In this document: piece after piece, positions 1 through 11,056 of the stretch
Layout: each line of letters begins with the position of its first letter
Position numbering within the stretch: the first letter of the stretch is position 1
Assembly (NCBI RefSeq): GCF_004362895.1
Contig: NZ_SNXI01000001.1
Coordinates: forward strand, 331,171-395,170
Length of the DNA stretch: 64,000 nucleotides
Direction: 5' to 3'
Source of the DNA: Idiomarina aquatica
Lineage (GTDB): Bacteria; Pseudomonadota; Gammaproteobacteria; Enterobacterales; Alteromonadaceae
Translations under genes and position numbers: made by a program
Notes under the pieces: model-generated
Seen by the model: only the letters and a program-made list of their open reading frames with translations
Database searches by the model: none
What the model was told of the DNA's origin: nothing

Positions 1-539
1 ATTTCGGTTATTAATTGGTCAATATTAGCATCAAAGCCCTTTTCGAGCAATTGCTTGTAACGCCTTTGTGCGCGTTCCTGCGCGGATGCTGTCAGAAAGA
101 TTTTTGCATCGGCCTCGGGAAACACGACGGTTCCCATATCACGTCCGTCGGCAACCAGCCCAGGCAAGTCTTTAAAGCCACGCTGGCGGCGTAACAGCGC
201 TTCGCGGACACGTGGCAATGCCGCTACCTTAGAGGCCATGTTGCCGACCTTTTCAGTGCGGATAGTCATGGTCACGTCCTCACCCTCGAGGATAATATGA
301 GTTAAACCATCATCTTCCTGCGCTTCAAATTTAACATCGAGGTGTGCGGCCAGGGTAACCAGGCTTTCTTCATCTGCCTCACTAAAATTGTGATGCAGTG
401 CTGCCAGTGCCAGCACACGGTAGATAGCGCCACTATCCAATAGATGCCAGCCCATTTTTTCTGCCAAAATACGACTAACGGTTCCTTTGCCCGAACCACT
501 AGGTCCATCAATGGTAATAACTGGGGTGGGTGTTGCCAT
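1..539 (-). CDS. cmk: Cytidylate kinase, 3' part outside window
   Basis: Phosphorylates CMP and dCMP to the diphosphates in pyrimidine nucleotide synthesis. Translation from the ATG at 539 gives a P-loop right after the start ([13 protein letters not shown]), then [13 protein letters not shown] and, further on, [13 protein letters not shown], the conserved CMP-kinase segment. About 179 codons are visible; the usual length is near 225 residues, so the C-terminus lies to the left of the window. It is the last gene of the gyrA-serC-hisC-aroA-cmk run. A separate -10 element lies upstream, in the 88-bp gap after aroA. Confidence 0.95.
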   Translation of the reverse strand, partial: MATPTPVITIDGPSGSGKGTVSRILAEKMGWHLLDSGAIYRVLALAALHHNFSEADEESLVTLAAHLDVKFEAQEDDGLTHIILEGEDVTMTIRTEKVGNMASKVAALPRVREALLRRQRGFKDLPGLVADGRDMGTVVFPEADAKIFLTASAQERAQRRYKQLLEKGFDANIDQLITE

Positions 540-583
540 AAAGTCCTCTGATTGCCCTGCCAATTGCAGTATTAAGCGGCGCA

Positions 584-589
584 ATTATA
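584..589 (-). promoter_or_regulatory. -10 element of a cmk promoter
   Basis: On the minus strand this is a perfect TATAAT, 44 bases before the cmk start codon in the aroA-cmk gap. I see no good -35 at 16-18 bp, so strength is unclear. It suggests cmk has its own promoter besides read-through from aroA. Confidence 0.5.
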
Positions 590-627
590 CGCATTTATCA
601 AAATTTTGCACCCTCAATACGCCAGCG

Positions 628-1938
628 CTAAGGTAAAAGATCGATATGACAGAGGCGTGAAAGCTCATTGAAAAATTGCGGGTAGGTTTTTTTACAACAT
701 CCAGGGTCATTTACGTTCACCCCATTTGCAGAAAAACCAAGCAATGCAAAACACATGGCAATGCGATGGTCGTCGTAAGTATCAACAGTCGCTTGCTTAA
801 GCACTGCCGGCGGGTCAATGATCAGGTAGTCCGCGCCCTCTTCTACCGTTGCACCAAATTTGCGCGCCTCAGTAGCCATAGCTGCCAGGCGGTCGGTCTC
901 TTTTACCCGCCAATTTGCCACGTTACATATTGACGTTCGACCTTTTGCAAACAACGCCAAAGGTACGATGGTCATAGCCGCGTCAGGAATTTGGTTACCA
1001 TCAAAATCAATGGGCTGTAACGCGCCGGAACCACTCACCGTTACCGAGTTTTCACCCCACTCAACGGTTGCGCCCATGCGTTGTACGACGTCAGCAAAAC
1101 CAATATCGCCCTGAATAGAGTGCTGACCGACGCCCTGTATGGTTATCGGGCCACCGGCGATAGCTGCGGCTGCCATCCAATAGCTGGCTCCGCTGGCGTC
1201 TCCTTCAATAAAATATTCGCCCGGCGACCGATACTGCTGGCCTCCGGTAATAGCGTACTGTCGTTCAGAAATAGGCTTGATAGTAATGCCGAAACTACCC
1301 ACCATAGCAATGGTGAGATCAATATAAGGGCGTGATACGACGTCACCGGTTAGCGTTAGCGTTGAGTCTTCAGCTAACAGCGGTAGTGCCATCAGCAAGG
1401 CACTAACATATTGACTGGAAACACTGCCATCAATGGTAAAATCACCAGCTTGCAGACCGCTGCTCACGGCTAAAGGCGGATATCCCTGGTTTTGCAAACA
1501 ATCAAGCGCCGCGCCACGCTCAACTAAACTATCAATAAGGTCACCCAGCGGTCGTTCCCGCATGCGGGGGTCACCGTCAAGAGTAACCGATTGTTTACCA
1601 GTTAACGTTGCCGCCAAAACCGCGACCAACGGGCGCATTGCTGTACCCGCATTGCCAAGCAGTAAACGCTCCGGCACAGTCGTCCACTGCCCGCTACAGC
1701 CATGCACAACCACCTGCGTAGGGGTAACTTCCTCTACCTCTACACCCAATGCGTTTAATGCCTCTAACATGCGCGCCGTATCGTCGCTGCGCAACAAGTT
1801 CTTAAGCACAACCGGCTTGTCCGCGAGCGCGGCTATGAGCAATGCGCGGTTAGCGATGCTTTTTGAACCCGGCAGTGTCACTTCGCCGCGGCAATGCTTA
1901 AGACCGCTTACCGTCAAGGTTTGTGGAAGTTCTTGCAT
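628..1938 (-). CDS. aroA: 3-phosphoshikimate 1-carboxyvinyltransferase (EPSP synthase)
   Basis: Transfers the enolpyruvyl group of PEP to shikimate-3-phosphate, the sixth step of the shikimate pathway, in the cytoplasm. The 436-residue protein has the normal bacterial length. It shows the N-terminal LPGSKSIANRALLIAAL motif, the PEP-binding LGNAGTAMRPLVAVLA segment and RMRERPLGDLID, which together indicate a class I (glyphosate-sensitive type) enzyme. The ATG shares one base with the hisC stop codon, so the two are translationally coupled. It sits in a gamma-proteobacterial amino-acid operon with serC and hisC. Confidence 0.97.
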   Translation of the reverse strand: MQELPQTLTVSGLKHCRGEVTLPGSKSIANRALLIAALADKPVVLKNLLRSDDTARMLEALNALGVEVEEVTPTQVVVHGCSGQWTTVPERLLLGNAGTAMRPLVAVLAATLTGKQSVTLDGDPRMRERPLGDLIDSLVERGAALDCLQNQGYPPLAVSSGLQAGDFTIDGSVSSQYVSALLMALPLLAEDSTLTLTGDVVSRPYIDLTIAMVGSFGITIKPISERQYAITGGQQYRSPGEYFIEGDASGASYWMAAAAIAGGPITIQGVGQHSIQGDIGFADVVQRMGATVEWGENSVTVSGSGALQPIDFDGNQIPDAAMTIVPLALFAKGRTSICNVANWRVKETDRLAAMATEARKFGATVEEGADYLIIDPPAVLKQATVDTYDDHRIAMCFALLGFSANGVNVNDPGCCKKTYPQFFNELSRLCHIDLLP

Positions 1939-3041
1939 TAGTAGCTTATGCGGCGCATCGCATCAATGAAGGCTTGGTTTTCATCCGCCAGCCCAATACT
2001 CACCCGTAAATGATTTGGTAGTTCATAGCCTGCTACAGGACGCACAATCACCCCTTCATGTAATAGCTTTTGATAAATATCAGCAGCTTTAGGGCCAACT
2101 TCGATGGTTAAAAAGTTGCCGTGCGATGGAATGTAGCCGAACCCATCCTGTTGGCAAAACTCAATCAGCTGTTGCATACCGGCCGCATTAACCTTAATGG
2201 CCTGCTGTAGATAATCATGATCATCCAATACCACTTCGGCAGCTTTTAATGACAACGAATTAACATTAAACGGCTGACGAATGCGATTAAGTAAATCAGC
2301 GATTTCAGCACTAGTTACTGCGTAACCGGCTCGCAGGCCGGCTAACCCGTAGGCCTTTGAAAAGGTTCGTGAGACCACCAGGTTAGGATAGTCTTTCAAC
2401 CATGCAATTGAGGGCGCACGTTCATGTTCTGCAACATACTCGTAGTAGGCCTCATCCAGCACCACCAAAACGTTCGACGGCACCTTATCCAGAAAGGTTT
2501 TTATGGATTCAGTCGATAAAAACGTGCCCGTCGGGTTATTCGGATTGGCGATAAAGATCATTTTAGTACGATCCGTAATCGCCCCCGCCATAGCGTCCAA
2601 ATCGTGGCCATAATCACTGGCAGGCACCGCTACCGCTTTAGCGCCAATTGCCTGAGTAACCAGTGGGTAGACCACAAAGGCATGTTGCGAAAAAATGACT
2701 TCGTTATCAGCGTTAACAAAGGTACGCGCTAAAATCTCTAACACATCGTTAGAGCCATTACCTAAGGTGATTTGATGAGTATCCACGCCATGCAATTCGG
2801 CCAGCTTACTTTTTAAGTAAAAACCATTAGCGTCGGGATAACGAATCAAGTCCGACAACTCGCCCTGCAATGCAGTGCGAACTTTTTCACTTAAACCGAG
2901 CGGGTTTTCATTAGACGCCAGTTTCACCACGTGTGACAAACCCAGTTCTCGTTGCAGTTCGTCCATCGGTTTACCGGCCTGGTAAGGCTGTAACTGACGA
3001 ACGCCCGGGTTAGCTGCTGCGGTTGCATCAAAACGTGCCAT
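1938..3041 (-). CDS. hisC: Histidinol-phosphate aminotransferase
   Basis: PLP-dependent class I/II aminotransferase that makes histidinol phosphate from imidazole-acetol phosphate; homologues placed between serC and aroA may also act on aromatic precursors. Diagnostic segments are NPNNPTG, VLDEAYYEY and SRTFSKAYGLAGLRAG with the PLP lysine. The open frame continues upstream to 3164, but that would overlap serC. In-frame ATGs lie at 3050, 3047 and 3041. I chose 3041 (MARFDATAAANPG) because the AAGG at 3056-3053 pairs with the 5' half of the anti-SD and then gives normal aligned spacing. The result is 367 residues. The start 3047 is nearly as likely. Confidence 0.93.
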   Translation of the reverse strand: MARFDATAAANPGVRQLQPYQAGKPMDELQRELGLSHVVKLASNENPLGLSEKVRTALQGELSDLIRYPDANGFYLKSKLAELHGVDTHQITLGNGSNDVLEILARTFVNADNEVIFSQHAFVVYPLVTQAIGAKAVAVPASDYGHDLDAMAGAITDRTKMIFIANPNNPTGTFLSTESIKTFLDKVPSNVLVVLDEAYYEYVAEHERAPSIAWLKDYPNLVVSRTFSKAYGLAGLRAGYAVTSAEIADLLNRIRQPFNVNSLSLKAAEVVLDDHDYLQQAIKVNAAGMQQLIEFCQQDGFGYIPSHGNFLTIEVGPKAADIYQKLLHEGVIVRPVAGYELPNHLRVSIGLADENQAFIDAMRRISY

Positions 3042-3066
3042 AGTCATCATTACCTTTATTGTTTTT

Positions 3067-4152
3067 TTAAGCTTTACGTGCAAACTCATCCATAAAATCG
3101 ATAAGCACCTTAACGCCTTCCAACGGCATCGCATTATAGAGGCTGGCTCGCATGCCACCGACAAAGCGGTGTCCCTTCAGCCCCATTAAGCCAGCTTCTT
3201 TCGCCTCGGCTAAAAAGCGCTCATCAAGGCGCTCATCCGCTAGCTGGAAAGGAATATTCATTATCGAGCGGTAATCCGGGTTAACCTGATTACGATAGAA
3301 ATCTGACCCATCGATGTAGCTATACAAGGTGCTCGCTTTTTGGTGATTGGTTTGACCCATCGCCGTCAGGCCACCCTGCTCTTTTAGCCATTTAAACACC
3401 AACCCGGATAGATACCAGGCAAAGGTGTTTGGTGTGTTATACATTGAGTTATCTTTCGCCTGCAACTGGTAGTCCATGATAGAACTCAGTTCAGGTTGCG
3501 GGTTACCGAGCAGGTCTTTTTTTACAATCGCAATAGCGAACCCGGACGGCCCAATATTCTTTTGTGCGCCGGCATAGATAACCCCGAAGCGGCTAACATC
3601 CAGCGGTTCGGCCAAAATATTCGATGACATATCCGCTACAATGGGAGCATCTACATCAGGGATATCATGCAATGCGATACCGTCAACCGTTTCATTAGGA
3701 CAATAATGAAAGTAGGCAGCGTTGTCTGACAGCTTCCATTGATCGCGCGGAGCAATGGCCTTGCCCTGTCCGGTTTCCTGGTTACCTGCGACAACGTTTA
3801 CAGCGCCCACATACTTTTGCGCTTCGCGTATGGCATAACCTGACCAAATACCACTGTCCAGATAGTCTACCGTAGATGTTTTAGAGGCGATATTTTGCGG
3901 TACGGCGGAAAATTGACCACGTCCGCCCCCTTGCAGAAACAGCACTTCGTAGCCATCAGGTACATTTAGCAAGTCGCGCAGATCGTGTTCTGCTTGTTTA
4001 GCCATTGCTACGTAAGCCGGGTCCCGGTGTGAAAACTCCATCACCGAAACGCCGGTATTATTCCAGTTTAATAACTCAGACTGCGCCTGCTCCATGACCA
4101 CTTTAGGGAGCATGGCAGGGCCGGCAGAGAAATTAAAAACACTATTACTCAT
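3067..4152 (-). CDS. serC: Phosphoserine aminotransferase
   Basis: PLP enzyme of serine biosynthesis (3-phosphohydroxypyruvate to phosphoserine), also used in pyridoxine synthesis. The protein begins [16 protein letters not shown], the family N-terminus, and has [10 protein letters not shown] around the PLP lysine and [16 protein letters not shown] near the end. With the ATG at 4152 it is 361 residues, the normal length. An upstream in-frame start at 4227 would lie inside gyrA and is rejected. The start overlaps the gyrA stop by 8 bases (ATGAGTAA), so translation is coupled to gyrA. Confidence 0.97.
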   Translation of the reverse strand: MSNSVFNFSAGPAMLPKVVMEQAQSELLNWNNTGVSVMEFSHRDPAYVAMAKQAEHDLRDLLNVPDGYEVLFLQGGGRGQFSAVPQNIASKTSTVDYLDSGIWSGYAIREAQKYVGAVNVVAGNQETGQGKAIAPRDQWKLSDNAAYFHYCPNETVDGIALHDIPDVDAPIVADMSSNILAEPLDVSRFGVIYAGAQKNIGPSGFAIAIVKKDLLGNPQPELSSIMDYQLQAKDNSMYNTPNTFAWYLSGLVFKWLKEQGGLTAMGQTNHQKASTLYSYIDGSDFYRNQVNPDYRSIMNIPFQLADERLDERFLAEAKEAGLMGLKGHRFVGGMRASLYNAMPLEGVKVLIDFMDEFARKA

Positions 4153-6793
4153 CAGCACTTTCCTGTCCGGCTTCCGCGTCGCTGTCTCCCGCATCATGCT
4201 CTTCGCTATTAGGCTGTTCACCGTCAATAGCCTCGGTCAGCACTTCGTCCTCGTCAATTTCATCGATACGTTGTAAACCAACCACTTGTTCGTCATCGCC
4301 TGTGCGAATTAAGCGTACACCCTGGGTGTTACGACCCACGGTAGACACTTCGTTAACACGAGTGCGCACCAGCGTGCCTTTGTTACTGATCAGCATAATT
4401 TCGTTGCCATCAATAACTTCCATAGCACCGACTACAATGCCGTTGCGCTCACTGACTTTTATCGATACCACGCCCTTGGTAGCGCGCGATTTAGTCGGAT
4501 AATCACCAACTGGTGTGCGTTTACCATAGCCGTTTTCGGTTACCGTAAGAATTGCAGCCTCGGCTTCTTCGTAAGTACGCGGAACAATCAGCGAGACAAC
4601 CCGCTGTCCATCCTCTAACCGAATACCACGAACACCGGTAGCAGTACGACCCATCGAACGCACTTGATCTTCTTTAAAGCGAACGACTTTGCCGGCATCC
4701 GAGAACAACATAATTTCTTGTTCGCCATCGGTGATATCAACACCAATGAGCTCATCACCATCATTTAAATTTAGTGCAATAATGCCGCCGTTACGTGGGC
4801 GCGAATATTCAGGTAATGGCGTTTTCTTAACGGTGCCGTTTTTGGTCGCCATAATGACGAACTTGTCTTCCGGATAATCCCGGGTCGGCAGAATAGCGGT
4901 AATGCGTTCATCCGACTCCAGCGGTAACAAGTTTACAATCGGCTTACCGCGAGACGCGCGACTTGCCAATGGCAACTGGTAAACCTTCATCCAGTAAATG
5001 CGACCATAGGTTGAGAAGCACAAAATCGTATCGTGGGTGTTTGCTACCCATAGTCGCTCAATGAAGTCTTCGTCCTTCATTTTAGTGGCCGCTTTGCCTT
5101 TGCCGCCACGGCGTTGTGCTTCGTATTCGGTCAACGGCTGATACTTGACATAGCCTTCGTGCGACAGTGTCACCACAACGTCTTCTTCGTTAATCAGGTC
5201 TTCCATACTGATGTCGTGCGCCGCCGCTGTTATCTCGGTTTTACGCTCGTCACCAAAGTTGGCCCGTACTTCGACCAACTCTTCGGTAATAACTTCCATT
5301 AACCGTTCGCTGGAGCGCAAGATGTGCAATAGCTCCGCGATTTGATCAAGAATGCCTTTATATTCTTCGAGAATTTTTTCGTGCTCGAGACCGGTTAGTT
5401 TATGCAAGCGCAAGTCAAGAATGGCCTGAGCCTGTTCTTCAGTCAGGTAATAGTTGCCGTCACGAATACCGTATTCTTCCGGTAAATGATCAGGACGTGC
5501 CGCATCAACGCCAGCACCCTCGAGCATCGCTGCCACATGACCCAACTGCCAGCTGCGCGAGGTTAATCCCTGCTTAGCTTCTGCCGGCGTCGGTGAGTGA
5601 CGAATTAATTCAATAACTTCATCGATATTAGCCAGCGCAATAGCCAGGCCTTCTAATATGTGCGCACGCTCACGGGCTTTGCGTAACTCATAAACCGAGC
5701 GGCGGGTAACAACCTCGCGACGATGACGCACGAATGCGTTGAGCATGTCATACAGATTAAACAGTTTTGGCTGGCCTTTATCCAGCGCCACCATGTTAAT
5801 GCCGAAAACAACCTGCATCTGGGTATTGGCATACAAGTGATTCAATACCACTTCAGCAACATCCCCACGCCGAATTTCGATAACGATGCGCATGCCGTCT
5901 TTATCTGACTCGTCACGCAGACCGCTGATACCCTCGAGTCGTTTTTCTTTGACTAACTCGGCGATCTTCTCAATTAAACGTGCTTTGTTAACCTGGTACG
6001 GTATTTCCGTTACGATAATGCTTTCGCGGCCAGATTTCTCGTCTACTTCAACTTCGGCCGTGGCGCGCAAGTGAATACGTCCGCGCCCCGTTTTATACGC
6101 TTCAATAATGCCCGAGCGACCAGAAATACTCGCTGCAGTCGGGAAGTCAGGACCCGGAATGAATTCCATCAGCTCATCGATAGTGATGTCCGGGTTTTCA
6201 ATTAACGCCAAGGTACCGTTAATCACTTCGTTAAGGTTATGCGGCGGAATATTGGTGGCCATACCAACCGCAATACCTGAGGAACCATTAACTAAAAGAT
6301 TCGGAATACGTGTCGGCAATACATCAGGAATGCGCTCGGTACCGTCATAGTTATCAACAAAATCAACGGTTTCTTTATCAAGGTCCGCTAACAGCTGATG
6401 CGCAATTTTTTCCATTCGAATTTCGGTATAACGCATCGCCGCAGCAGAGTCGCCGTCGACTGAACCGAAGTTACCCTGACCATCGACCAAGGTGTAACGC
6501 AATGAAAATGGCTGTGCCATACGAACAATCGTATCGTAGACCGCCGAATCGCCGTGCGGGTGATATTTACCGATAACATCACCGACCACACGCGCTGATT
6601 TTTTATAGGGCTTGTTAAAGTCATTACGCAATTCGTTCATCGCGAACAAAACGCGTCGGTGAACCGGTTTTAGACCATCGCGCACATCCGGTAACGCACG
6701 GCCGACAATGACACTCATCGCATAATCAAGATAAGAACTCTTGAGTTCGTCCTCGATATTAATGGGTGACACTTCTCTGGCAAGATCGCTCAT
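4145..6793 (-). CDS. gyrA: DNA gyrase subunit A
   Basis: Breakage-reunion subunit of gyrase, which introduces negative supercoils with GyrB. 882 residues with the topoisomerase IV/GyrA winged-helix and tower region in the N-terminal half, then six GyrA beta-propeller repeats and an acidic tail. The catalytic tyrosine is in [10 protein letters not shown] (position 122 by alignment to E. coli with no gaps). The quinolone-resistance region reads [17 protein letters not shown], with Ser83 and Asp87 both present, so no classical target mutation is seen. It is the first gene of the run into serC and is divergent from ubiG. Confidence 0.98.
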   Translation of the reverse strand: MSDLAREVSPINIEDELKSSYLDYAMSVIVGRALPDVRDGLKPVHRRVLFAMNELRNDFNKPYKKSARVVGDVIGKYHPHGDSAVYDTIVRMAQPFSLRYTLVDGQGNFGSVDGDSAAAMRYTEIRMEKIAHQLLADLDKETVDFVDNYDGTERIPDVLPTRIPNLLVNGSSGIAVGMATNIPPHNLNEVINGTLALIENPDITIDELMEFIPGPDFPTAASISGRSGIIEAYKTGRGRIHLRATAEVEVDEKSGRESIIVTEIPYQVNKARLIEKIAELVKEKRLEGISGLRDESDKDGMRIVIEIRRGDVAEVVLNHLYANTQMQVVFGINMVALDKGQPKLFNLYDMLNAFVRHRREVVTRRSVYELRKARERAHILEGLAIALANIDEVIELIRHSPTPAEAKQGLTSRSWQLGHVAAMLEGAGVDAARPDHLPEEYGIRDGNYYLTEEQAQAILDLRLHKLTGLEHEKILEEYKGILDQIAELLHILRSSERLMEVITEELVEVRANFGDERKTEITAAAHDISMEDLINEEDVVVTLSHEGYVKYQPLTEYEAQRRGGKGKAATKMKDEDFIERLWVANTHDTILCFSTYGRIYWMKVYQLPLASRASRGKPIVNLLPLESDERITAILPTRDYPEDKFVIMATKNGTVKKTPLPEYSRPRNGGIIALNLNDGDELIGVDITDGEQEIMLFSDAGKVVRFKEDQVRSMGRTATGVRGIRLEDGQRVVSLIVPRTYEEAEAAILTVTENGYGKRTPVGDYPTKSRATKGVVSIKVSERNGIVVGAMEVIDGNEIMLISNKGTLVRTRVNEVSTVGRNTQGVRLIRTGDDEQVVGLQRIDEIDEDEVLTEAIDGEQPNSEEHDAGDSDAEAGQESADE

Positions 6794-6962
6794 ACTGTTG
6801 TCCCTAAATCCCTAACAAAATGGCTAACTATTCTGTTTTTATATTGATCTAGCCATTGTACCCATCCGCATGCATGATCGCACCCTCTTTTTAACATTCC
6901 TTTGCTGCGGTATGCTATGCGGCACAATGACCGACCGAAGGCGGCGTTAAGCCGGTATAGAA

Positions 6963-7694
6963 ATGATTCAAAATGACCAAAAAAACGTCAATCAAAACGT
7001 CGATCCGGCAGAAATCGAAAAGTTTTCAGCGATAGCTTCACGCTGGTGGGATACTGAAGGCGAATTTAAGCCCCTGCATAAAATCAATCCCTTGCGTTTA
7101 GACTTTATCGAACAGCATGTTGGTGGTCTATTTGGCAAGCAGGTTGTTGATATAGGCTGTGGCGGTGGTTTACTGACTGAGGGAATGGCTCAACGCGGCG
7201 CGAAGGTACGCGGTATCGACTTAGCTGAGCAATCACTGCAAGTTGCGCGCTTACATGCGCTCGAAAGCGAGTTAGACATACCCTACGACTGTATTGCCGC
7301 GGAAGACTTTGCTGAACAACACAGGGCTCAATTTGACGTCGTCACGTGTCTGGAAATGCTCGAGCATGTGCCCGATCCCGCATCGATTGTTGGTGCGGTA
7401 AGTCGTTTGGTTAAACCCGGCGGTAAGGTGTTTTTCTCTACCCTGAACCGTAACGTTAAAAGCTGGCTGTTAGGTATTTTCGCTGCCGAACACGTGCTTA
7501 AATGGGTGCCCACAGGGACCCACGACCATCAGCGTTTTATCAAACCATCTGAGCTACTGGCTATGACCGACCGTTATGGATTGCAGGCAAACGCAATCAA
7601 TGGCATCGTTTACCATCCGTTACAGGGCTTTAAGCTAAGCCAGCAAGACGTTGACGTTAATTATATCGTTGCGCTGACTAAGCCAGGCGCTTAA
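6963..7694 (+). CDS. ubiG: Ubiquinone biosynthesis O-methyltransferase
   Basis: SAM-dependent methyltransferase for both O-methylation steps of ubiquinone synthesis. The 243-residue protein has the UbiG N-terminal signature (EIEKFSAIASRWWDTEGEFKPLH), the SAM-binding VVDIGCGGGLLTEGMA and VTCLEMLEHVPDP, matching the E. coli enzyme throughout. It is divergent from gyrA, as in many gammaproteobacteria. It is followed 26 bp later by a HAD phosphatase gene, a pairing also common in this class. Confidence 0.96.
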   Translation: MIQNDQKNVNQNVDPAEIEKFSAIASRWWDTEGEFKPLHKINPLRLDFIEQHVGGLFGKQVVDIGCGGGLLTEGMAQRGAKVRGIDLAEQSLQVARLHALESELDIPYDCIAAEDFAEQHRAQFDVVTCLEMLEHVPDPASIVGAVSRLVKPGGKVFFSTLNRNVKSWLLGIFAAEHVLKWVPTGTHDHQRFIKPSELLAMTDRYGLQANAINGIVYHPLQGFKLSQQDVDVNYIVALTKPGA

Positions 7695-7720
7695 ACGATA
7701 GCGAAACTAAAAGGGCAAAC

Positions 7721-8404
7721 ATGACTAACGCAGTTAACGCGGTGCTGTTCGACCTCGATGGCACACTATTAGATACCGCTCCTGACCTGGGTGCGGCACT
7801 TAATCACGTGTGCAGATTACATCAACGGCCGCAAGTCAGTGCAGAGCATTTTACCCCGTTTGCCTCGCATGGTTCCCGTGGCCTGCTGAATTTAGTCTTT
7901 GACCAGGATATTGCCGGCGACGAAACTAAGCTGCCTCAATTAAGGGAGCAGTTCCTGAGCTATTACAACGATAATATCGCGGTTCATACGCGCCCGTTCG
8001 ATGGTATCGAGAACCTGTTAAACGCGCTCGATAGCGCAGGCATAAAAACGGCTATCGTCACCAATAAACCAGAAGCACTAACCCAACGTCTGCTCCCTTA
8101 CTTTGACGCATTTGATCATATCGAAGTCGTTGTGGGCGGCGATACCCTGGACGTAGCAAAACCGCACCCTGAGCCCTTGCTACACGCGGCTAATGCCTTG
8201 CAGGTAGATGCCAGCCGGTGTCTATACGTAGGCGATGCCGAACGTGATATTCAAGCCGGTATTAACGCCGGCATGGCGACGGTTCTGGCCGCTTACGGTT
8301 ATATTAGTGATGACGACCAGCCACAACGCTGGGGTGCGGATTACGTTATTCAAACACCGGCAGAACTATTAGATATCTTATCTATCACCGCCTTAGCGAC
8401 TTAA
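7721..8404 (+). CDS. HAD-family phosphatase, phosphoglycolate or MurNAc-6-P type (Gph/MupP)
   Basis: HAD hydrolase of 227 residues. Motif I is VLFDLDGTLLDTAPD (the first Asp is the nucleophile), motif II is AIVTNKPEAL, and motif III/IV is KPHPEPLL followed by YVGDAERDIQAG. The helical cap lies between motifs I and II. The family includes phosphoglycolate phosphatase and MupP, the MurNAc-6-phosphate phosphatase that in Pseudomonas also lies directly after ubiG. The sequence alone does not separate these, so I give no symbol. An AAGGG ribosome site precedes the ATG. Probably co-transcribed with ubiG. Confidence 0.85.
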   Translation: MTNAVNAVLFDLDGTLLDTAPDLGAALNHVCRLHQRPQVSAEHFTPFASHGSRGLLNLVFDQDIAGDETKLPQLREQFLSYYNDNIAVHTRPFDGIENLLNALDSAGIKTAIVTNKPEALTQRLLPYFDAFDHIEVVVGGDTLDVAKPHPEPLLHAANALQVDASRCLYVGDAERDIQAGINAGMATVLAAYGYISDDDQPQRWGADYVIQTPAELLDILSITALAT

Positions 8405-8561
8405 TTAGTAAGGTAAAGCGTTTTGCTTAGAATATCGCTTTCTAAGAAAGAATTTTAAAAGATAAAAAAATTATAAATACGCAAACGCAAGTGGCTTAAG
8501 CGTTTCGACAACCTATCGTAATTTGCAACCAATATTTACACATAATTTCATCTAATTTGAC

Positions 8562-8590
8562 TTGATCGTTGGGTGCGTTACTTCTAGCAT
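8562..8590 (+). promoter_or_regulatory. Candidate sigma-70 promoter of nrdAB
   Basis: TTGATC at 8562-8567 and TAGCAT at 8585-8590 are separated by 17 bp (4/6 matches each). Transcription would begin just upstream of or within the first NrdR box, which would suit repression. The roughly 300-bp gap before nrdA (8405-8702) is otherwise AT-rich, with no gene that I can see. Confidence 0.45.
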
Positions 8591-8606
8591 ACTGAATATC
8601 CCAACA

Positions 8607-8622
8607 CCCCTAGATATTGTGT
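8607..8622. promoter_or_regulatory. NrdR box 1 upstream of nrdA
   Basis: CCCCTAGATATTGTGT matches the NrdR consensus acaCwAtATaTwGtgt at 13 of 16 positions. NrdR is the ATP/dATP-sensing repressor of ribonucleotide reductase genes. The box lies 41 bp (start to start) before a second, better box, about four helical turns. Confidence 0.75.
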
Positions 8623-8647
8623 TCATTCGTTAATCAGTGAGGAATTT

Positions 8648-8663
8648 ACACAATATCTTGTGG
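8648..8663. promoter_or_regulatory. NrdR box 2 upstream of nrdA
   Basis: ACACAATATCTTGTGG matches the NrdR consensus at 14 of 16 positions and lies 40 bp before the nrdA start codon. Together with box 1 it forms the tandem arrangement expected for NrdR control. Confidence 0.82.
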
Positions 8664-8702
8664 TTACAACAACATAACAAATAGATAAGAGTCGGCGCTA
8701 AA

Positions 8703-11039
8703 ATGAACGATCAACTATTCGTCACTAAACGTAATGGTGAACGCGAACCATTAAACCTCGATAAGATTCACCGTGTCATCATGTGGGCTGCCGAAGGCCT
8801 TCACAATGTGTCAGCCTCTCAGGTAGAAATTAAGTCTCATATCCAGTTTTATGATGGGATAAAAACCGAAGATATTCATGAGACGATTATCAAGGCGGCT
8901 GCTGATTTAATTTCGGAAGAAGCACCTGACTATCAATACATGGCCGCGCGTCTGGCTATCTTCCATTTGCGTAAACGTGCCTATGGCAAGTTTGAACCGC
9001 CACGCTTGTATGACCACGTAAAAAAAATGGTGGCCGAGCATCGCTATGACGAACATCTGTTAACTGACTTCAGTGAACAAGAGTTCGACCAAATGGACGA
9101 GATTATCGACCATTGGCGTGATATGAACTTCTCTTACGCGGCAGTAAAACAGCTCGAAAACAAATATCTGGTGCAAAACCGCGTCACCGGCGATATCTAT
9201 GAAAGTGCGCAGTTCTTATATATTCTGGTTGCAGCATGCTTGTTTGCTAATTATCCAAAAGCAACTCGCATGGACTACATTAAGCGCTTCTATGATGCCA
9301 CCTCGACATTCAAAATTTCGTTGCCGACGCCTATTATGTCGGGTGTTCGTACACCAACTCGTCAGTTTTCGTCGTGCGTATTAATCGAAACCGGCGACAG
9401 CCTGGATTCTATTAACGCCACTGCCAGCGCGATCGTTAAATATGTATCGCAACGCGCAGGTATCGGTATCAATGCGGGTCGAATCCGCGCTTTAGGCAGC
9501 CCTATTCGCAACGGCGAAGCATTCCATACCGGTTGTATTCCCTTCTATAAATACTTTCAGACGGCGGTTAAGAGCTGCTCGCAAGGTGGTGTTCGGGGCG
9601 GCGCTGCTACCCTCTTCTACCCCTTGTGGCATCTGGAGGTCGAGAACCTACTGGTATTAAAAAATAACCGCGGGGTCGAAGAAAACCGAGTTCGCCACCT
9701 GGATTATGGTGTGCAATTTAACCGCGTTATGTACCAGCGCCTGATCAAGGACGATTTCATCACCTTATTCAGCCCATCCGACGTACCGGGGCTTTACGAT
9801 GCATTCTTTGAAGATCAGGACGAGTTCGAGCGTCTGTATGTTAAGTACGAACAAGACGACAGCATTCGTAAAAAACGCATTAAAGCGATTGAGTTGTTCA
9901 GCTTATTCATGCAGGAACGTGCCAGCACCGGCCGCATTTATGTGCAAAACGTTGATCACTGCAATACGCACAGTCCGTTTGACTCTAAAGTGGCACCTAT
10001 TCGCCAAAGCAACCTGTGCTTAGAAATCGCGTTGCCAACTAAGCCATTGAGCCACGTTAATGACGAAGAAGGCGAAATAGCACTATGTACCTTGTCAGCA
10101 TTTAACCTGGGCAAGATCGAAAAGCTAGAAGACTTTGAAGAGCTATCTGATTTGGCGGTACGTGCGCTTGATAGCTTACTCGATTATCAAGAGTATCCGG
10201 TACCGGCAGCATACAACGCCACCATGAATCGCCGCACTCTGGGTATCGGCGTTATTAACTTTGCCTACTACCTGGCTAAGCACGGCGTTAAGTACTCTGA
10301 TGGTTCGGCTAATTCTCTGGTGCACCAAACCTTTGAAGCAATCCAGTTTTATCTGATGAAAGCATCGATGAATTTAGCCAAAGAAAAAGGCCAATGTCCT
10401 AAATTTAACGAGACGACATATTCCAAGGGGATTATGCCAACCGATACCTATAAAAAGGATCTGGATGCATTCTGTAACGAACCCCTGCACCTGGACTGGG
10501 ATCAGTTGCGTAAAGATATTCAGCAATATGGTATGCGTAACTCGACCTTGTCAGCATTGATGCCATCAGAAACCTCATCGCAAATTTCCAATGCCACCAA
10601 TGGTATTGAGCCTCCACGCGGCTTCGTCAGCGTTAAAGCCTCTAAAGATGGCGTAACCAAACAAGTGGTGCCGGATTACGAAAATCTAAAAGACAAGTAC
10701 GAACTGCTGTGGCAGATCCCGGATAACAAGGGTTACCTGCAATTAGTCGGAATTATGCAAAAGTTCGTTGATCAGACTATCTCGGCGAACACTAACTATG
10801 ACCCGAGTAAGTTTGATGCCGGCAAAGTACCTATGAAGCAATTGCTACAGGACTTGTTAACAGCATACAAGATGGGCGTTAAAACATTGTATTACCACAA
10901 TACCCGTGATGGCGCCGCAGATAATCAGGCAGATATTGCTGAAGGTCGCAAGCAAGCCAATAAACCACAAGCGCAGAGCCCTGCCGAAGTCATTATCGAA
11001 GAAGACGATGACTGTGCCGGTGGCGCTTGTAAGATTTAA
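8703..11039 (+). CDS. nrdA: Class Ia ribonucleoside-diphosphate reductase, alpha subunit
   Basis: Large subunit that reduces NDPs to dNDPs under aerobic conditions. 778 residues, colinear with E. coli NrdA: an N-terminal ATP cone (allosteric activity site, [17 protein letters not shown]), the [10 protein letters not shown] segment with the first redox cysteine, [14 protein letters not shown] with the radical-site cysteine, and a C-terminal CAGGACKI tail carrying the cysteine pair that re-reduces the active site. The presence of the ATP cone predicts dATP feedback inhibition. It precedes nrdB by 17 bp and is under the paired NrdR boxes. Confidence 0.98.
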   Translation: MNDQLFVTKRNGEREPLNLDKIHRVIMWAAEGLHNVSASQVEIKSHIQFYDGIKTEDIHETIIKAAADLISEEAPDYQYMAARLAIFHLRKRAYGKFEPPRLYDHVKKMVAEHRYDEHLLTDFSEQEFDQMDEIIDHWRDMNFSYAAVKQLENKYLVQNRVTGDIYESAQFLYILVAACLFANYPKATRMDYIKRFYDATSTFKISLPTPIMSGVRTPTRQFSSCVLIETGDSLDSINATASAIVKYVSQRAGIGINAGRIRALGSPIRNGEAFHTGCIPFYKYFQTAVKSCSQGGVRGGAATLFYPLWHLEVENLLVLKNNRGVEENRVRHLDYGVQFNRVMYQRLIKDDFITLFSPSDVPGLYDAFFEDQDEFERLYVKYEQDDSIRKKRIKAIELFSLFMQERASTGRIYVQNVDHCNTHSPFDSKVAPIRQSNLCLEIALPTKPLSHVNDEEGEIALCTLSAFNLGKIEKLEDFEELSDLAVRALDSLLDYQEYPVPAAYNATMNRRTLGIGVINFAYYLAKHGVKYSDGSANSLVHQTFEAIQFYLMKASMNLAKEKGQCPKFNETTYSKGIMPTDTYKKDLDAFCNEPLHLDWDQLRKDIQQYGMRNSTLSALMPSETSSQISNATNGIEPPRGFVSVKASKDGVTKQVVPDYENLKDKYELLWQIPDNKGYLQLVGIMQKFVDQTISANTNYDPSKFDAGKVPMKQLLQDLLTAYKMGVKTLYYHNTRDGAADNQADIAEGRKQANKPQAQSPAEVIIEEDDDCAGGACKI

Positions 11040-11056
11040 GCAAAGGAGTTTGTTTC

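Noticed and set aside
4153..4227. N-terminal extension of serC inside gyrA
   Set aside because: The family N-terminus begins at 4152. The extension encodes no conserved residues and lies in the gyrA coding sequence.
4145..6793. Quinolone resistance in gyrA
   Set aside because: Ser83 and Asp87 (E. coli numbering) are both present, so no classical resistance change is seen.
9199..10617. Overlapping ORFs inside nrdA on both strands
   Set aside because: They lie in other frames of a strongly conserved gene, with no family match and no ribosome sites.
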